The notes under the pieces were generated by a model, which was not told the origin of the DNA, made no database searches, and saw only the letters and a list, made by a program, of their open reading frames with translations. A program made the translations under genes and the position numbers. Positions 39,257-39,547 of a DNA stretch of 39,547 nt are shown in pieces. The DNA lies in assembly GCA_016207025.1 (NCBI GenBank), contig JACQQM010000107.1, forward strand, positions 1 through 39,547. Direction: 5' to 3'. Origin of the DNA: Nitrospirota bacterium. Lineage in GTDB: Bacteria > Nitrospirota > Nitrospiria > Nitrospirales > Nitrospiraceae. How positions within the stretch are numbered: position 1 is the first letter of the stretch; every line of letters begins with the position of its first letter.

Positions 39257-39547
39257 ATGACCAAGGCAACGTACAAGCGAGCTACGCGCGTCGCCGACCA
39301 GATTCGCATGGAGGTCGCCGACATCATCATGCGCAAGACCAAGGACCCGCGTTTGGGCTCCGTGACCGTGACGAACGTGGAGCTGACCAATGATCTCAGG
39401 TTGGCTCGCGTGTTTGTCACGACACTGACGGACGGCCAGCATGCGGCGGATGCGTTTGCAGGGCTCACGAAGGCGTCCGGGTTTATCCGCTCGGAGTTGG
39501 GCCGGCGGCTGCATTTGCGGTATACGCCCGAACTCATCTTTCAGAAA
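39257..39547 (+). CDS. rbfA: Ribosome-binding factor A, cut by the window end
   Basis: The first 97 residues are visible: MTKATYKRATRVADQIRMEVADIIMRKTKDPRLGSVTVTNVELTNDL, then ARVFVTTL and LGRRLHLRYTPELIF. This is the single KH-type domain of RbfA, which matures the 16S rRNA 5' end. Family proteins are about 115-135 residues, so only the C-terminal tail is missing. GAGGTG just precedes ATG 39257. It is the last gene of the rimP-nusA-infB cluster in the window. Confidence 0.95.
   Translation, partial: MTKATYKRATRVADQIRMEVADIIMRKTKDPRLGSVTVTNVELTNDLRLARVFVTTLTDGQHAADAFAGLTKASGFIRSELGRRLHLRYTPELIFQK

Noticed and set aside
36990-39269. A 759-codon open frame antisense to infB
   Set aside because: It lies wholly opposite infB, DUF503 and part of rbfA, has no family motif, and is rich in His/Arg/Asp as expected for a GC-rich antisense shadow.

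Overview
The window reads as a GC-rich bacterial chromosome segment. The gene set (TusA/DsrE sulfur proteins, many PBS-lyase-type HEAT-repeat proteins, a secreted cupredoxin, a two-cluster ferredoxin, and rimP-nusA-infB-DUF503-rbfA) fits a member of the Nitrospirota, probably a Nitrospira-like organism. That assignment is inferred from gene content; no rRNA or nxr gene is present to confirm it. No tRNA, rRNA, CRISPR array or transposase gene was found.

Layout. 1-2053: a DsrE2-type protein (cut by the window edge) and TusA, a strong terminator, a candidate short RNA, and two small genes (one unknown, one GIY-YIG-like). 2119-10296: a split histidine-degradation locus. hutI and a fused ftcD are on the plus strand. 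hutH, a small exported protein and hutU form a tightly coupled minus-strand operon. rpsU, nth and a second DsrE gene lie between the two halves. 10481-13690: a PGPGW-type membrane protein and polA.

13694-15985 is an accessory patch. It holds a ParE-like toxin whose upstream antitoxin frame contains an amber codon, a 339-bp element with long imperfect terminal inverted repeats, a membrane-protein gene broken by an in-frame TAA, a decayed 3' fragment of the gene at 15989-17245, and a DUF433/DUF5615 toxin-antitoxin pair.

15989-25717 is the most unusual part. A hydrolase-fold protein lacking its nucleophile diverges from an operon of a degenerate phosphodiesterase, a small exported protein and HEAT-repeat protein 1. 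A secreted beta-propeller gene follows on the opposite strand, then HEAT proteins 2 to 5. Two closely similar promoters (TTGACC, 18 bp, TAAGGT) drive the phosphodiesterase/HEAT1 and HEAT2-4 units, which suggests one co-regulated and possibly undescribed system.

25732-34321 carries ugd, a CBS-domain protein, a membrane/spermidine-synthase-like fusion, a cupredoxin, a ferredoxin, a DUF192 protein, a Rieske protein, a short-chain dehydrogenase, a chagasin-like protein and a D-amino-acid aminotransferase. 34329-39547 is the conserved translation/transcription cluster rimP-nusA-infB-DUF503-rbfA, with rbfA running off the window.

A further theme is a set of quasi-palindromic intergenic repeats, each built from its own short word, which abut or invade stop and start codons (after dsrE, in hutI, after hutU, before hutH, before polA, between HEAT2 and HEAT3). 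Several genes also have promoter-to-start spacings that predict leaderless mRNAs.
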